Positions 18,301-25,681 of a stretch of 64,000 nucleotides of DNA are shown piece after piece. Position 1 is the stretch's first letter. Each line of letters starts with the position of its first letter. Source of the stretch: Duganella sacchari (GTDB lineage: Bacteria; Pseudomonadota; Gammaproteobacteria; Burkholderiales; Burkholderiaceae_D); NCBI RefSeq assembly GCF_900143065.1, contig NZ_FRCX01000010.1, positions 1-64,000 on the forward strand, read 5' to 3'. A program made the translations under genes and the position numbers. The notes beneath the pieces were generated by a model. The model was not told the DNA's origin and did not search any database. It was given only the letters and a program-made list of their open reading frames with translations.

Positions 18301-18756
18301 GACCTGGCGGCGCCGCTGGCCACCACCACCGAGATCAACCTGCACGTGCCGGCGCTGCTGCCGGCCGATTTCTGCGGCGACGTCCACGAGCGCCTGTCCA
18401 TCTACAAGCGCATGGCCAATTGCGCAACGCAGGACAAGATCGACGATATGCAGGAAGAGCTCATCGACCGCTTCGGCAAGCTGCCGGATCCGGTCAAGGC
18501 GCTGATTGAAACCCACCGCCTGCGCATCGCCGCCAAAACGGTGGGCATCATCAAGATCGATGCCCACACCGAGGCCGCCAATCTGCAGTTCATGCCCAAG
18601 CCGCCGATCGATCCAATGCGTATCATTGAGCTGATCCAGAAGAACCGCCAGATCAAGCTCAATGGCCAGGACAAGCTCAAGATCACTGCCGCCATGCCGG
18701 ACCTGCCCGCGCGCGTCAGCCAGATCAAGGCCGCGATTAAACAGTTGACCGCATAA
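15304..18756 (+). CDS. mfd: Transcription-repair coupling factor
   Basis: 1150-aa DNA translocase that removes stalled RNA polymerase and recruits UvrA to lesions. The order is a UvrB-like N-terminal module (LLPDWETLPYDAFSPHQDLV), an RNAP-interacting domain starting near GDPVVHVNHGIGRYMGL, and an SF2 helicase. The helicase has Walker A GDVGFGKTEVA (about residue 636), DEEH (about 735), TATPIPRTL, and the TRG region with IIETGIDVPTANT and LHQLRGRVGRS. A C-terminal TRCF domain completes it. Length matches the family. ATG at 15304 is the first start in frame after the promoter. The spacing to serB (46 bp) allows read-through. Confidence 0.97.
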   Translation: MYVVSSALTKSIPKPGNRFALPALHGSADAYALAQIALDLKSRGQMLAIVVASASDAQRLLDEIPWFGGEQLRCHLLPDWETLPYDAFSPHQDLVSERLATLHEISSGQCDVMLVPATTALVRMAPPSFLAAYTFFFQQGESLDEAQLKAQLTLAGYTHVTQVMSPGEYSVRGGLIDLFPMGSALPYRLDLFGDTIETIRTFDADTQRSLYPVRQVRLLPGREFPMDEASRTAFRSRWREHFEGDPSRAVVYKDIGAGIASAGIEYYLPLFFEQTATLFDYLPQGAVVATVGDIEAAIKRFWTHTASRYRFIKSDRERPIMAPEDLFLNEEQFFVLAKPYPQIAVRKNPDAGASELSAPVPNIAVNRHLDDPLTNLRGYLMQSGSRVMICAESNGRRETLQQYFNEYDLALAPVEGFDAFVASDAKLALGVAPLHAGFELAAEGARLIFITETELYAGSGRRVGKKKQEAVTQVESMVRDLSELKIGDPVVHVNHGIGRYMGLTSMDLGEGEAEFLHLEYAKETKLYVPVSQLHVISRYSGASPDDAPLHTLGSGQWEKAKRKAAEQVRDTAAELLNLYARRALRQGHAFEYSAHDYERFADSFGFDETPDQQEAINNVVRDMTSGKPMDRLVCGDVGFGKTEVALRAAFIAVMGGKQVAILAPTTLLAEQHAQTFADRFADWPVRIAEMSRFRTGKEIAQAIKGMADGTLDIIIGTHKLLSDDVKFTRLGLVIIDEEHRFGVRQKEALKSLRAEVDVLTLTATPIPRTLGMALEGLRDFSVIATAPQKRLAIKTFVRSEGESIIREACLRELKRGGQAYFLHNEVETIQNRLAMLTELLPEARIAVAHGQMHERDLEKVMRDFVAQRYNILLCTTIIETGIDVPTANTIIMHRADKFGLAQLHQLRGRVGRSHHQAYAYLLVHDLQSLTKQAQRRLDAIQQMEELGSGFYLAMHDLEIRGAGEVLGDNQSGEMTEIGFQLYSDMLNEAVRSLKAGKEPDLAAPLATTTEINLHVPALLPADFCGDVHERLSIYKRMANCATQDKIDDMQEELIDRFGKLPDPVKALIETHRLRIAAKTVGIIKIDAHTEAANLQFMPKPPIDPMRIIELIQKNRQIKLNGQDKLKITAAMPDLPARVSQIKAAIKQLTA

Positions 18757-18802
18757 CCAGACCATCGTACCGTGGCCACTTAGCCCAAACAATGCTAAAC
18801 CT

Positions 18803-19666
18803 ATGACAAACGCAAAAACCGCAATGAATCTCGTTTTACAAGGCGTGGACGACTGCAAGGCCCGTCTTGAGCGTATCGCCGCACTGACCGCCCCTGCCAA
18901 TCTCACCTGGCTGAGCGACCGCGCCCTGCGTTGCGAAGGCATCACCTTTTCGCCAGCACTGCGCCAGACCATCGAAGTAGCAGCCCATGCGGCACAGCTG
19001 GACGCCACCTACTCCATCGGCTTCCACAAGATGAGCGAGTTCAAACTGGTGGCGATGGACATGGACTCGACCCTGATTACCATTGAGTGCATCGACGAAA
19101 TCGCCGACATGCAGGGTTTGAAGAAGCAAGTCTCGGAAATCACCGAAGCGGCCATGCGCGGCGAACTGGATTTCTCGGAAAGCCTGAAACGCCGCGTGGC
19201 GCTGCTGGAAGGCCTGGACGCCTCGGCGCTGGAACGCGTCTACGAAGAACGCCTGCAACTGTCGCCCGGTGCGGAAAGCATGTTGAAAGCGGTGCAGGCG
19301 GCCGGCCTGAAAACCCTGCTGGTGTCGGGCGGCTTCACCTATTTCACCGAGCGCCTGAAACAGCGCCTGGGCCTGGACTACACCCACGCCAACCAGCTGG
19401 AAATCGTTGACGGCAAACTGACCGGCAAGGTGGTGGGTGGCATCGTTGATGCAGAAGAGAAGAAGCGCACCGTGGAACGCGTGTGCGCGGAACTGGGCAT
19501 CACGCCGTCGCAAGCCATCGTCATGGGCGACGGCGCCAATGACCTCAAGATGATGGGCATTTCCGGCATGTCAGTGGCTTTCCGCGCCAAGCCGGTGGTG
19601 CGCGAGCAGGCCAATGTGGCGCTGAATTTCGTCGGCCTGGACGGCATCCTCGCACTGCTGCAATAA
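18803..19666 (+). CDS. serB: Phosphoserine phosphatase
   Basis: 287 aa; the last step of L-serine synthesis, dephosphorylating O-phospho-L-serine. HAD motif I is DMDSTLITIECIDEIA (DxDST, about residue 85), motif II is LLVSGGFTYF, and motif III/IV is VMGDGANDLKMM. The N-terminal ~75 residues form the short ACT-like region seen in proteobacterial SerB. It follows mfd on the same strand and ends 6 bp before the stop of the convergent GAF-GGDEF gene. Confidence 0.96.
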   Translation: MTNAKTAMNLVLQGVDDCKARLERIAALTAPANLTWLSDRALRCEGITFSPALRQTIEVAAHAAQLDATYSIGFHKMSEFKLVAMDMDSTLITIECIDEIADMQGLKKQVSEITEAAMRGELDFSESLKRRVALLEGLDASALERVYEERLQLSPGAESMLKAVQAAGLKTLLVSGGFTYFTERLKQRLGLDYTHANQLEIVDGKLTGKVVGGIVDAEEKKRTVERVCAELGITPSQAIVMGDGANDLKMMGISGMSVAFRAKPVVREQANVALNFVGLDGILALLQ

Positions 19667-19672
19667 ACCGGC

Positions 19673-20638
19673 TCAGTGCCGGCGCTTGGCCGCCTTGATC
19701 GCGTACATCTGCGCGTCACCGGCGGCCAGCAGCGCTTCCACCGATTGCGGCGCGTTCGGCTGGAATTCTTCCGCCCCATAGGAAAACGCCAGGTCGTAGC
19801 CACGTTTGGCGCTGGCGTTGTAGTCATGTAGCTGGGCGCTGAACTTGTCAATCACCGCTTGCGCTTCCGGCTTGTTGGCACCTGTCAGCAGCACCACAAA
19901 TTCGTCGCCGCCCAGGCGCGCGCACAAGTCCGTGCTGCGGAAACTGCTGCGCATCACACTGGCAAACGCCGCCAGCGCACGGTCGCCCTCCGCATGGCCG
20001 AAATTGTCGTTGATCGGTTTGAAGCGGTCCAGGTCAATAAATGCCAGCGTCGCCGGCTGGTGATGGCGAACGCAGAAGTTGAGCCCATAGGCAGCCAGCT
20101 GCAAGAAGCCACGGCGGTTTGATATCCTGGTCAGCTCGTCCGTGGTAGCGTTCTGGAAGGCGCTGAGTTCATCTTCCACCATCGACGCCAGATCGTGCAG
20201 CGCCAGCTTGTCCTCCTGATCGAAGTTGCGCGGCGCGCTGTCGATCAGGCACAGCGTCCCGACCTTGGCGCCGCCCACGGCACGCAGCGGACAACCCGCA
20301 TAGAAGCGGATCTTCGGCCCGCCAGTGACCAGCGGGTTGTCGGCGAAACGCTCGTCCGCCAGGGCATTGGGAATGTACAGGATATCGTCGCCAAGAATCG
20401 CGTGGCCGCAGAACGAGACATTGCGCGGCGTTTCAGCCGCATCCAGCCCGGCGCGTGATTTGAACCACTGGCGATTCTCGTCGACCAGGCTCACCAGCGC
20501 TGCCTCCACGCCAAACATGCGCTTGGCCATGCGGGTCACGCGGTCAAAGCGCTCTTCGGGCGGGGTATCCAGAACGTCAAGCGACTTTAGCGCTGAAAGC
20601 CGTTGAACCTCATCAAGGGGTATGCCGGGTTCTTTCAA
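19673..20638 (-). CDS. GAF-GGDEF diguanylate cyclase
   Basis: 321-aa soluble cyclase making cyclic di-GMP. An N-terminal GAF domain (about residues 25-155; FGVEAALVSLVDENRQWFKS, CGHAILGDD, FYAGCPL) would bind a small ligand or sense redox. The C-terminal GGDEF domain keeps LGGDEF (about residue 243), and an RSTD I-site ends five residues before it, so the enzyme should be active and product-inhibited. It sits third in a minus-strand set after the yfbM-like and phosphatase genes, 41 bp behind the phosphatase stop. Confidence 0.92.
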   Translation of the reverse strand: MKEPGIPLDEVQRLSALKSLDVLDTPPEERFDRVTRMAKRMFGVEAALVSLVDENRQWFKSRAGLDAAETPRNVSFCGHAILGDDILYIPNALADERFADNPLVTGGPKIRFYAGCPLRAVGGAKVGTLCLIDSAPRNFDQEDKLALHDLASMVEDELSAFQNATTDELTRISNRRGFLQLAAYGLNFCVRHHQPATLAFIDLDRFKPINDNFGHAEGDRALAAFASVMRSSFRSTDLCARLGGDEFVVLLTGANKPEAQAVIDKFSAQLHDYNASAKRGYDLAFSYGAEEFQPNAPQSVEALLAAGDAQMYAIKAAKRRH

Positions 20639-20679
20639 GATGATCTCCTATGCCTGGTAAGCGTAGTCGTTTCATAATA

Positions 20680-21165
20680 CTACCCGATCTTTTTGCCTCC
20701 GAGCGTAGCGATCAAGCCATCTGTGGCATCCTCGATATAGTCCAGCACCTGGTCAAAGCCCTGGCTGCCGCCGTAGTAAGGGTCAGGCACCACGTCCGAG
20801 CCGCTGCGCGTGGCGTGCGACATAATCAACCCCAGCTTTTGCTGGTACTCCGGCGGGCACGCCGCTTTCAGCAACTTCAGGTTATCGTGATCCATCGCCA
20901 GCAGGTGGTCGAACTCCTCGAAATCGCGCGCCGACACCTTGCGCGAACGCTGCGCCGACAGGTCGTAGCCACGTTTGGCCGCATACTCCATCGACCGTGC
21001 GTCGGGCGGCTCGCCCACGTGATAGCCGTGCGTGCCCGCCGAATCGATCACGAAGCGGTGCGCCAGCCCGGCCGCTTGCACGCGATGGCGGAACACCCCT
21101 TCCGCCGTCGGCGAGCGGCAGATATTCCCCATGCAGACAAACAGCACCGATACCGGTTTAGCCAT
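20680..21165 (-). CDS. Low-molecular-weight protein-tyrosine phosphatase
   Basis: 161-aa cytosolic phosphatase. The P-loop CMGNICRS (CX5RS; Cys11, Arg17) is near the N-terminus, and the general-acid motif PDPYYGG is near residue 128. Both are complete, so activity on phosphotyrosine is expected. In other bacteria such enzymes pair with tyrosine kinases of exopolysaccharide export, but no such kinase is nearby. GAGG precedes the ATG. It follows the yfbM-like gene by 8 bp. Confidence 0.93.
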   Translation of the reverse strand: MAKPVSVLFVCMGNICRSPTAEGVFRHRVQAAGLAHRFVIDSAGTHGYHVGEPPDARSMEYAAKRGYDLSAQRSRKVSARDFEEFDHLLAMDHDNLKLLKAACPPEYQQKLGLIMSHATRSGSDVVPDPYYGGSQGFDQVLDYIEDATDGLIATLGGKKIG

Positions 21166-21173
21166 GCCTTACC

Positions 21174-21662
21174 TCACGCAATGTAGAGCAGCAGGCCATC
21201 ACCACGCTGGGCGGCGTCGGCATAGAACTGGGCCATTTCGCGGTAATTGTGCAGCACGTAGTCGAGATCCTCCTCCGGTTCCGTCCACACACCGGGATAG
21301 ATGTCCGCAGCGGCCAGCCGGTCCGACGAAAAGCGCGCGCGGATGTCTTCTGCGCCGATACCCGCCAGCGTGGCCGACAAGGCCCGCACCTCGGCTGGCT
21401 GCAGCACCCGTACCGGGCCATAATCCATTTCTTCGCCAACTGGCTCGCCACCGAAGATCACCGGCGCGGCATCGTCGGCGCCAGGTTCGGCGCTGCCGTT
21501 CAGCACAAAGTGAATCGCATGCCAGGCCTTGTCGACATCCATCGCATGCTGGGGCGGCGCCTGGTCTTCGCCATAGACGAAGTCACCCAGCGCATCGGGA
21601 TCTGCCATAAAACGGTCTATCTGTTCGCTATCTACCGCAATGAACGAGGCACGCATACCCAT
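21174..21662 (-). CDS. YfbM/DUF1877 family protein
   Basis: About 162 aa of unknown function. The pattern MRASFIAVDSEQIDRFM, then DVDKAWHAIHFVLNGS near residue 45, the GEEMDYGPVRVLQPAEVRA segment and the C-terminal YADAAQRGDGLLLYI match the DUF1877 family as I know it. I chose ATG at 21662 (AAGG 10 bp upstream) over an in-frame GTG 12 bases earlier. It heads a unit with the phosphatase and the GAF-GGDEF gene. Confidence 0.85.
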   Translation of the reverse strand: MGMRASFIAVDSEQIDRFMADPDALGDFVYGEDQAPPQHAMDVDKAWHAIHFVLNGSAEPGADDAAPVIFGGEPVGEEMDYGPVRVLQPAEVRALSATLAGIGAEDIRARFSSDRLAAADIYPGVWTEPEEDLDYVLHNYREMAQFYADAAQRGDGLLLYIA

Positions 21663-21720
21663 GACAGTCAGCACCTTATATAATCAGCATCATTGCATTT
21701 TATGCGAAAAAGGATCAGAC
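21663..21720. promoter_or_regulatory. Divergent promoter between yfbM-like and hydrolase genes
   Basis: A 58-bp AT-rich spacer with TATAAT at 21679-21684 on the plus strand, overlapping an ATTATA/TTATAT on the minus strand. The two promoters probably overlap. An AAGGA precedes the plus-strand ATG. Confidence 0.5.
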
Positions 21721-22620
21721 ATGGGTTATCGCTGCGGCTGCCGGCTGAGCAAGGTACACGACGCCGTCCAAGGCGCGGACGTGCCGCTTGCGCTGCTCTA
21801 CCCGGCGCACGGCGAAGAGCATACCGAACACTTCGGCCCTTACTCGCTGGACGTGGCAATGGATGCCCCGCCAGCGGCCGGCGTTTATCCGCTGGTCGTC
21901 ATCTCGCACGGCCACTCCGGCACGCCATGGGCCTATCGCCAACTGGCCAAGCACCTGGTGCTGGCGGGCTTTATCGTCGCCCTGCCCGCCCACACCGGCA
22001 ATACGCGGCTCGACAACACGCTGGCCGGCACCGCAGAAAATCTGGCCAACCGTCCGCGCCACATCACGCTCACCATCAACGCCGCGCTGGCCGATGCCAC
22101 CGTGGGTGCGCATATTGCCGGCAACGGTGTCGCTGTCATCGGCCACTCCATCGGTGGCTACACCGCGCTGGCGGCGGCCGGTGGTCTGCCCTGGAGCGGC
22201 CCTTATGACTGCAAGGATTCCGGCACACAGCCGGAACCGGTACCTGTCACGCCCGACGCCCGCATCCGTTCGCTGGTGCTGCTGAATCCAGCGACGTTCT
22301 GGTTTATCGCCGGCTCACTACGCCCGGTGAACCTGCCCATCCTGATACGTACCGGTGAAAAGGACGAGATCACGCCGATCGAACATGCACACAAAATCAT
22401 CGAAGGCGTGGCCCATCCCGAACTGGTGGAACACCAAGACATAGCCGGTGCCGGACACTTTGCTTTCATGAGCAAGTTCCCGCCGGAGATGACGCGGCCG
22501 AACTTCAAGCCTTCGCAGGACCCGGAAGGCTTTGACCGCGAAACCATACAGCCGGAGTTCTTCGCCGACGTCACTGCCTTCCTGCAGCGGACGCTGGGCG
22601 CAGCCCGCGCTGGCACGTAG
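21721..22620 (+). CDS. Alpha/beta hydrolase (dienelactone hydrolase/PAF-acetylhydrolase-like)
   Basis: 299-aa serine hydrolase. The nucleophile elbow is GHSIGG (Ser about 143), with the probable Asp in GEKDEIT and His in GAGHFAFM. The N-terminal YPAHGEEHTEHFGPYSLDVAMD and PLVVISHGHSGTPWAYRQLAKHL resemble predicted dienelactone hydrolases (COG4188 type). Two Cys in the first nine residues (RCGCRL) could suggest processing, but there is no signal peptide. ATG 21721 was chosen because AAGGATCAG sits just upstream; a longer frame has no family-like residues. The substrate is unknown. Confidence 0.85.
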   Translation: MGYRCGCRLSKVHDAVQGADVPLALLYPAHGEEHTEHFGPYSLDVAMDAPPAAGVYPLVVISHGHSGTPWAYRQLAKHLVLAGFIVALPAHTGNTRLDNTLAGTAENLANRPRHITLTINAALADATVGAHIAGNGVAVIGHSIGGYTALAAAGGLPWSGPYDCKDSGTQPEPVPVTPDARIRSLVLLNPATFWFIAGSLRPVNLPILIRTGEKDEITPIEHAHKIIEGVAHPELVEHQDIAGAGHFAFMSKFPPEMTRPNFKPSQDPEGFDRETIQPEFFADVTAFLQRTLGAARAGT

Positions 22621-22642
22621 TACGACAAAACGAGGAGAGATC

Positions 22643-23005
22643 ATGTCCCAAGAACTGGTACTGGATGGCCGCCTGGAATCGGCCAAAACGACAGCATGGT
22701 GGCTGTACGTGATACACGCCGTCAGCTTTGTGTTTTCGCTGGGCGCATTTTCCATCATCCCGCTGATACTCAACTATCTGCAGCGACCCAGCACGGAGAA
22801 CACCTTCGTCCATAGCCACCACACGTGGATGATCCGTTCGTTCTGGTGGTATGTGGTGCTGATCGTGGTCGGCTGCGCCTTCTTCATCACCATCATCGGC
22901 ATTCCGGTGGCCTGGCTAATCTGGATCGGCGCCTGGCTGTGGAAGGCCTATCGCCTGATCGTCGGCATCGTCCGCATCAACCGGAACGAGCCGGCGCCGC
23001 TATAA
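22643..23005 (+). CDS. Small membrane protein, DUF4870-like
   Basis: 120 aa with three hydrophobic helices (about residues 18-45, 68-90 and 88-108). The pattern ending in WLIWIGAWLWKAYRLIVGIVRINRNEP resembles DUF4870/Tic20-like proteins of unknown function. GAGGAGAG precedes the ATG at 22643. It follows the hydrolase gene by 22 bp and is probably cotranscribed with it. Its 3' end overlaps the 3' end of the convergent udgX gene by 29 bp. Confidence 0.8.
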   Translation: MSQELVLDGRLESAKTTAWWLYVIHAVSFVFSLGAFSIIPLILNYLQRPSTENTFVHSHHTWMIRSFWWYVVLIVVGCAFFITIIGIPVAWLIWIGAWLWKAYRLIVGIVRINRNEPAPL

Positions 23006-24404
23006 GTTCCAGCGCCTGCCGCAGGCCATTGACAATCACCTCATAGGCCTGCTGGCGGGTCGCCTCATCGGGCGCGCGCAGCACGTATGACGGGTGGTAG
23101 ACCGTGATTACCCAGCGGCCGTCGTGTTCAAACGGCGCATCCATCACGGACTGCATGGTCGCACTGCCCCGCTCCAGCACGGACTTCAGCGCCGTGCTGC
23201 CCAGCGCCACAATCACGTCTGGCTTCACGCGCGCCAGTTCTTCTTCCAGCCACAGGTGACAGGCGGCGATCTCGCTTTGCGCCGGGGTTTTATGCAAGCG
23301 CCGTTTGCCGCGCAACTCCCACTTGAAATGCTTGACGGCGTTGGTCAGATACACAGCATCGCGCCGGACGCCCGCTTCTGCCAGCGCACGGTCCAGCACC
23401 GCGCCTGCGGGGCCGACAAATGGCAAGCCTTGCAAATCTTCCTGGTCGCCGGGCTGCTCACCTACCAGCATGATGCGCGCGTTGCGCGGCCCAACGCCGG
23501 GTATCGCCTGCGTCGCATTGCGCCACAAATCGCAGCGGCGGCACTGGTCGAGCGTCGATGGCACTTCACGCTGGGGCTGGGCGCGTTCTGCGGCGACGGG
23601 TATCGTGGTGGCGCCGCTGCGCCGGCCTACTGTGCTGGTCTGTCCGGTACGACGCTCGCCATTGGCCGCCGCGCTGACCATGGCAGGCACGATGGCGCCT
23701 TCCGGCAAATTCTTCCAGAAGCGCGATGGAATATGGCTGCGCAGCAGATCCGCGTTCACGCGCGCCGGATTGAAGATGCTGCGGTAGTAGGTCAGCCACA
23801 GCGCTTCGCCGGCATCATCGATATCAGCTGCGCTGCGCATCAGCGGCGGCATGTCGTGCAGGCGTTCGCCATCCCACGCCACGGCCGCTGCCGGTGTGGC
23901 GATCATCCAGCTGGTGCCGCCCATGCGGCGCGCAAAGTGCCGCGCCACCTGCGGCAGCACCTCGTGCGTGGGCTCGAACCAAGCGACAAAGCGCGGCGCG
24001 CCGTCCTCCTCCTTGCGCTCACGAAAACGCACGTAGGCATGCATGTCGTGCTCCTCGCGATGCACTGCCTTGACCATGGCATGCAGGCGCGCACCATCGG
24101 GATCGGCGGCGGATACCACGTCGCGCTGACCCAGCTGCCAGCGCCACAGCACCTTGTACAGGAAAGCCCAGCGATCGGGCGTATTGAAGCAGCCGGCCGC
24201 CATCAGCATCTCCACCAGCTGGCGCGGCAGATGCAGTGCCGCCTGGCTCGCCGGTGCATGCGGTTCAGCGCCAAAAGCCGAGAACAGGTCGCCGTCGCTT
24301 TCGCTGGTCGCCCATTCCACGGATTCCGGCGCGATACGGCCTGCAATCAGCTCACGTGCCGCAACGCGCCACTCGTCAAACGAACGGACCACCTTGCGCA
24401 TCAT
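22977..24404 (-). CDS. udgX: DUF4130-UdgX fusion: uracil-DNA glycosylase-family protein
   Basis: 475 aa in two parts. Residues 1-230 are the DUF4130 (putative DNA metabolism) domain. Residues 280-475 are a family IV-like uracil-DNA glycosylase of the UdgX group. Motif A is GEQPGDQED (315-323) and the final loop is HPSYVLR (437-443). The UdgX insertion is GKRRLH (366-371), whose His in characterised UdgX attacks the abasic sugar to form a covalent DNA adduct. Cys288, Cys291 and Cys382, with His359 at the position of the fourth ligand, could hold an Fe-S cluster (inference). The ATG overlaps the stop of the radical SAM gene (ATGA). The pair is a known association; joint LexA control is argued from the box at 25646. 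Confidence 0.92.
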   Translation of the reverse strand: MMRKVVRSFDEWRVAARELIAGRIAPESVEWATSESDGDLFSAFGAEPHAPASQAALHLPRQLVEMLMAAGCFNTPDRWAFLYKVLWRWQLGQRDVVSAADPDGARLHAMVKAVHREEHDMHAYVRFRERKEEDGAPRFVAWFEPTHEVLPQVARHFARRMGGTSWMIATPAAAVAWDGERLHDMPPLMRSAADIDDAGEALWLTYYRSIFNPARVNADLLRSHIPSRFWKNLPEGAIVPAMVSAAANGERRTGQTSTVGRRSGATTIPVAAERAQPQREVPSTLDQCRRCDLWRNATQAIPGVGPRNARIMLVGEQPGDQEDLQGLPFVGPAGAVLDRALAEAGVRRDAVYLTNAVKHFKWELRGKRRLHKTPAQSEIAACHLWLEEELARVKPDVIVALGSTALKSVLERGSATMQSVMDAPFEHDGRWVITVYHPSYVLRAPDEATRQQAYEVIVNGLRQALELIAAPARSG

Positions 24405-25630
24405 GCCGCCTGCAGCTCCGGCCACAGGTTCATTTGCTGCGGCGCTTCCGCCATGGCCCGCCGCAGATGTTCGGATGGACTGCTGTCGTTGGCCGGAAAA
24501 TAGTCCGCCGTGATGATGAACGGTGAAATCTTCTTCATGCTGCACCTGAGTCGCGACAAGTCCGCATAGCGCACCTGGCGCAAACGCCGCAACTCCACAA
24601 TCCGCTGCGCATTGCGCAATCCGATGCCAGGCACGCGCGCAATCATGTGCGGTTCCGCACGATTCAGGTCCAACGGAAAATGCTCGCGATGCGACAAGGC
24701 CCAGGCCAGCTTGGGATCGATGTCCAGCGCCAGATTGCCGCTGGCCGGCAGCAGTTCATTGACCTGGAAGCCATAGCTGCGCAACAGGAAGTCCGCCTGA
24801 TACAGGCGATGCTCGCGCTGCATGGGCGGCGGCGCCAATGGCACGCTCTTCGGGCTTTGCGGTATCGGACTGAAAGCCGAGTAGTACACGCGCTTGAGCT
24901 TATAGCTGCCGTACAGCGTCTCGGCCGTGGTCAGGATTTGCTGGTCGTCGCTGGCATCGGCGCCCACAATCATTTGCGTGCTTTGCCCGGCTGGCGCAAA
25001 GCGCGGCGCTCTGGGCTCTTCCGCCTTTTCATCGAGCTTGCGGCGGATCGAGCCCATGGCCAGCTTGATGGTATGCACACTCTTTTCCGGCGCCAGCTTC
25101 TGCACACTGTCGTGCGACGGCAGTTCGATATTCACGCTGAGGCGGTCGGCATAACGCCCCGCTGCCGCGATCAGTGCCGGATCGGCGTCGGGGATGGTCT
25201 TCAGGTGGATGTAGCCGCGGAACTGGTGCACCTCGCGCAGCTCACGCGCAACCTGCACCAGCTGCTCCATGGTGTAATCCGCAGACTGGATGATGCCTGA
25301 GCTGAGGAACAGCCCATCAATGTAGTTACGCAGATAGAAGTCGGTAGTCAGCTTTACCACTTCCGCCACCGTAAAGCGCGCACGCGGCACGTTGGAGGAG
25401 CGCCGGTTCACGCAATACTGGCAGTCGTACAGGCAGTAATTGGTCAACAGGACTTTCAACAGCGAGACGCAGCGTCCATCGGGCGTATAGCTGTGACAGA
25501 TGCCCATGCCCGTGGTCGCGCCAAAACCGTCCTTGCCGATGGAGTTGCGCTTCGGCGCCCCGCTGCTGGCGCAGGAGGCGTCGTATTTGGCCGCATCCGC
25601 CAGGATTTCCAGCTTGTCATTCAGTTCCAT
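24401..25630 (-). CDS. Putative DNA modification/repair radical SAM protein
   Basis: 409-aa radical SAM protein of the UdgX-linked family; its reaction is unknown. The cluster motif CLYDCQYC (Cys66, Cys70, Cys73) binds the [4Fe-4S]-SAM centre. Further Cys residues before it (Cys20, Cys45, Cys54) are unusual. FSPIPQSP and a C-terminal helix-hairpin-helix (RVPGIGLRNAQRIVELRRL) suggest DNA binding. I chose ATG 25630 (GAGGCGGGA upstream) over a TTG at 25669 that would put the LexA box inside the coding region. It precedes and overlaps udgX by 4 bp. Confidence 0.92.
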   Translation of the reverse strand: MELNDKLEILADAAKYDASCASSGAPKRNSIGKDGFGATTGMGICHSYTPDGRCVSLLKVLLTNYCLYDCQYCVNRRSSNVPRARFTVAEVVKLTTDFYLRNYIDGLFLSSGIIQSADYTMEQLVQVARELREVHQFRGYIHLKTIPDADPALIAAAGRYADRLSVNIELPSHDSVQKLAPEKSVHTIKLAMGSIRRKLDEKAEEPRAPRFAPAGQSTQMIVGADASDDQQILTTAETLYGSYKLKRVYYSAFSPIPQSPKSVPLAPPPMQREHRLYQADFLLRSYGFQVNELLPASGNLALDIDPKLAWALSHREHFPLDLNRAEPHMIARVPGIGLRNAQRIVELRRLRQVRYADLSRLRCSMKKISPFIITADYFPANDSSPSEHLRRAMAEAPQQMNLWPELQAA

Positions 25631-25643
25631 TCCCGCCTCGCTA

Positions 25644-25681
25644 CACTGTGTTTTTATACAGTATAGCAAAAATGCGGTCTA
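25644..25681 (-). promoter_or_regulatory. SOS promoter: LexA box overlapping the -10
   Basis: Minus strand TACTGTATAAAAACACAGTG (25644-25663) fits the LexA consensus: CTGT-N8-ACAG with an AT-rich centre. It overlaps a TATAAA -10 (25653-25658), which lies 17 bp from TAGACC (25676-25681) as -35. The start codon is 13 bp past the box. The arrangement predicts repression by LexA of the radical SAM-udgX operon. Confidence 0.8.

Noticed and set aside
16894..19008. 704-codon minus-strand frame opposite mfd and serB
   Set aside because: It is a high-GC shadow of two well-conserved genes; it has no recognisable motifs.
24405..24545. 47-codon N-terminal extension of the UdgX fusion
   Set aside because: It lies inside the coding region of the radical SAM gene; the ATGA overlap start fits the operon pattern.
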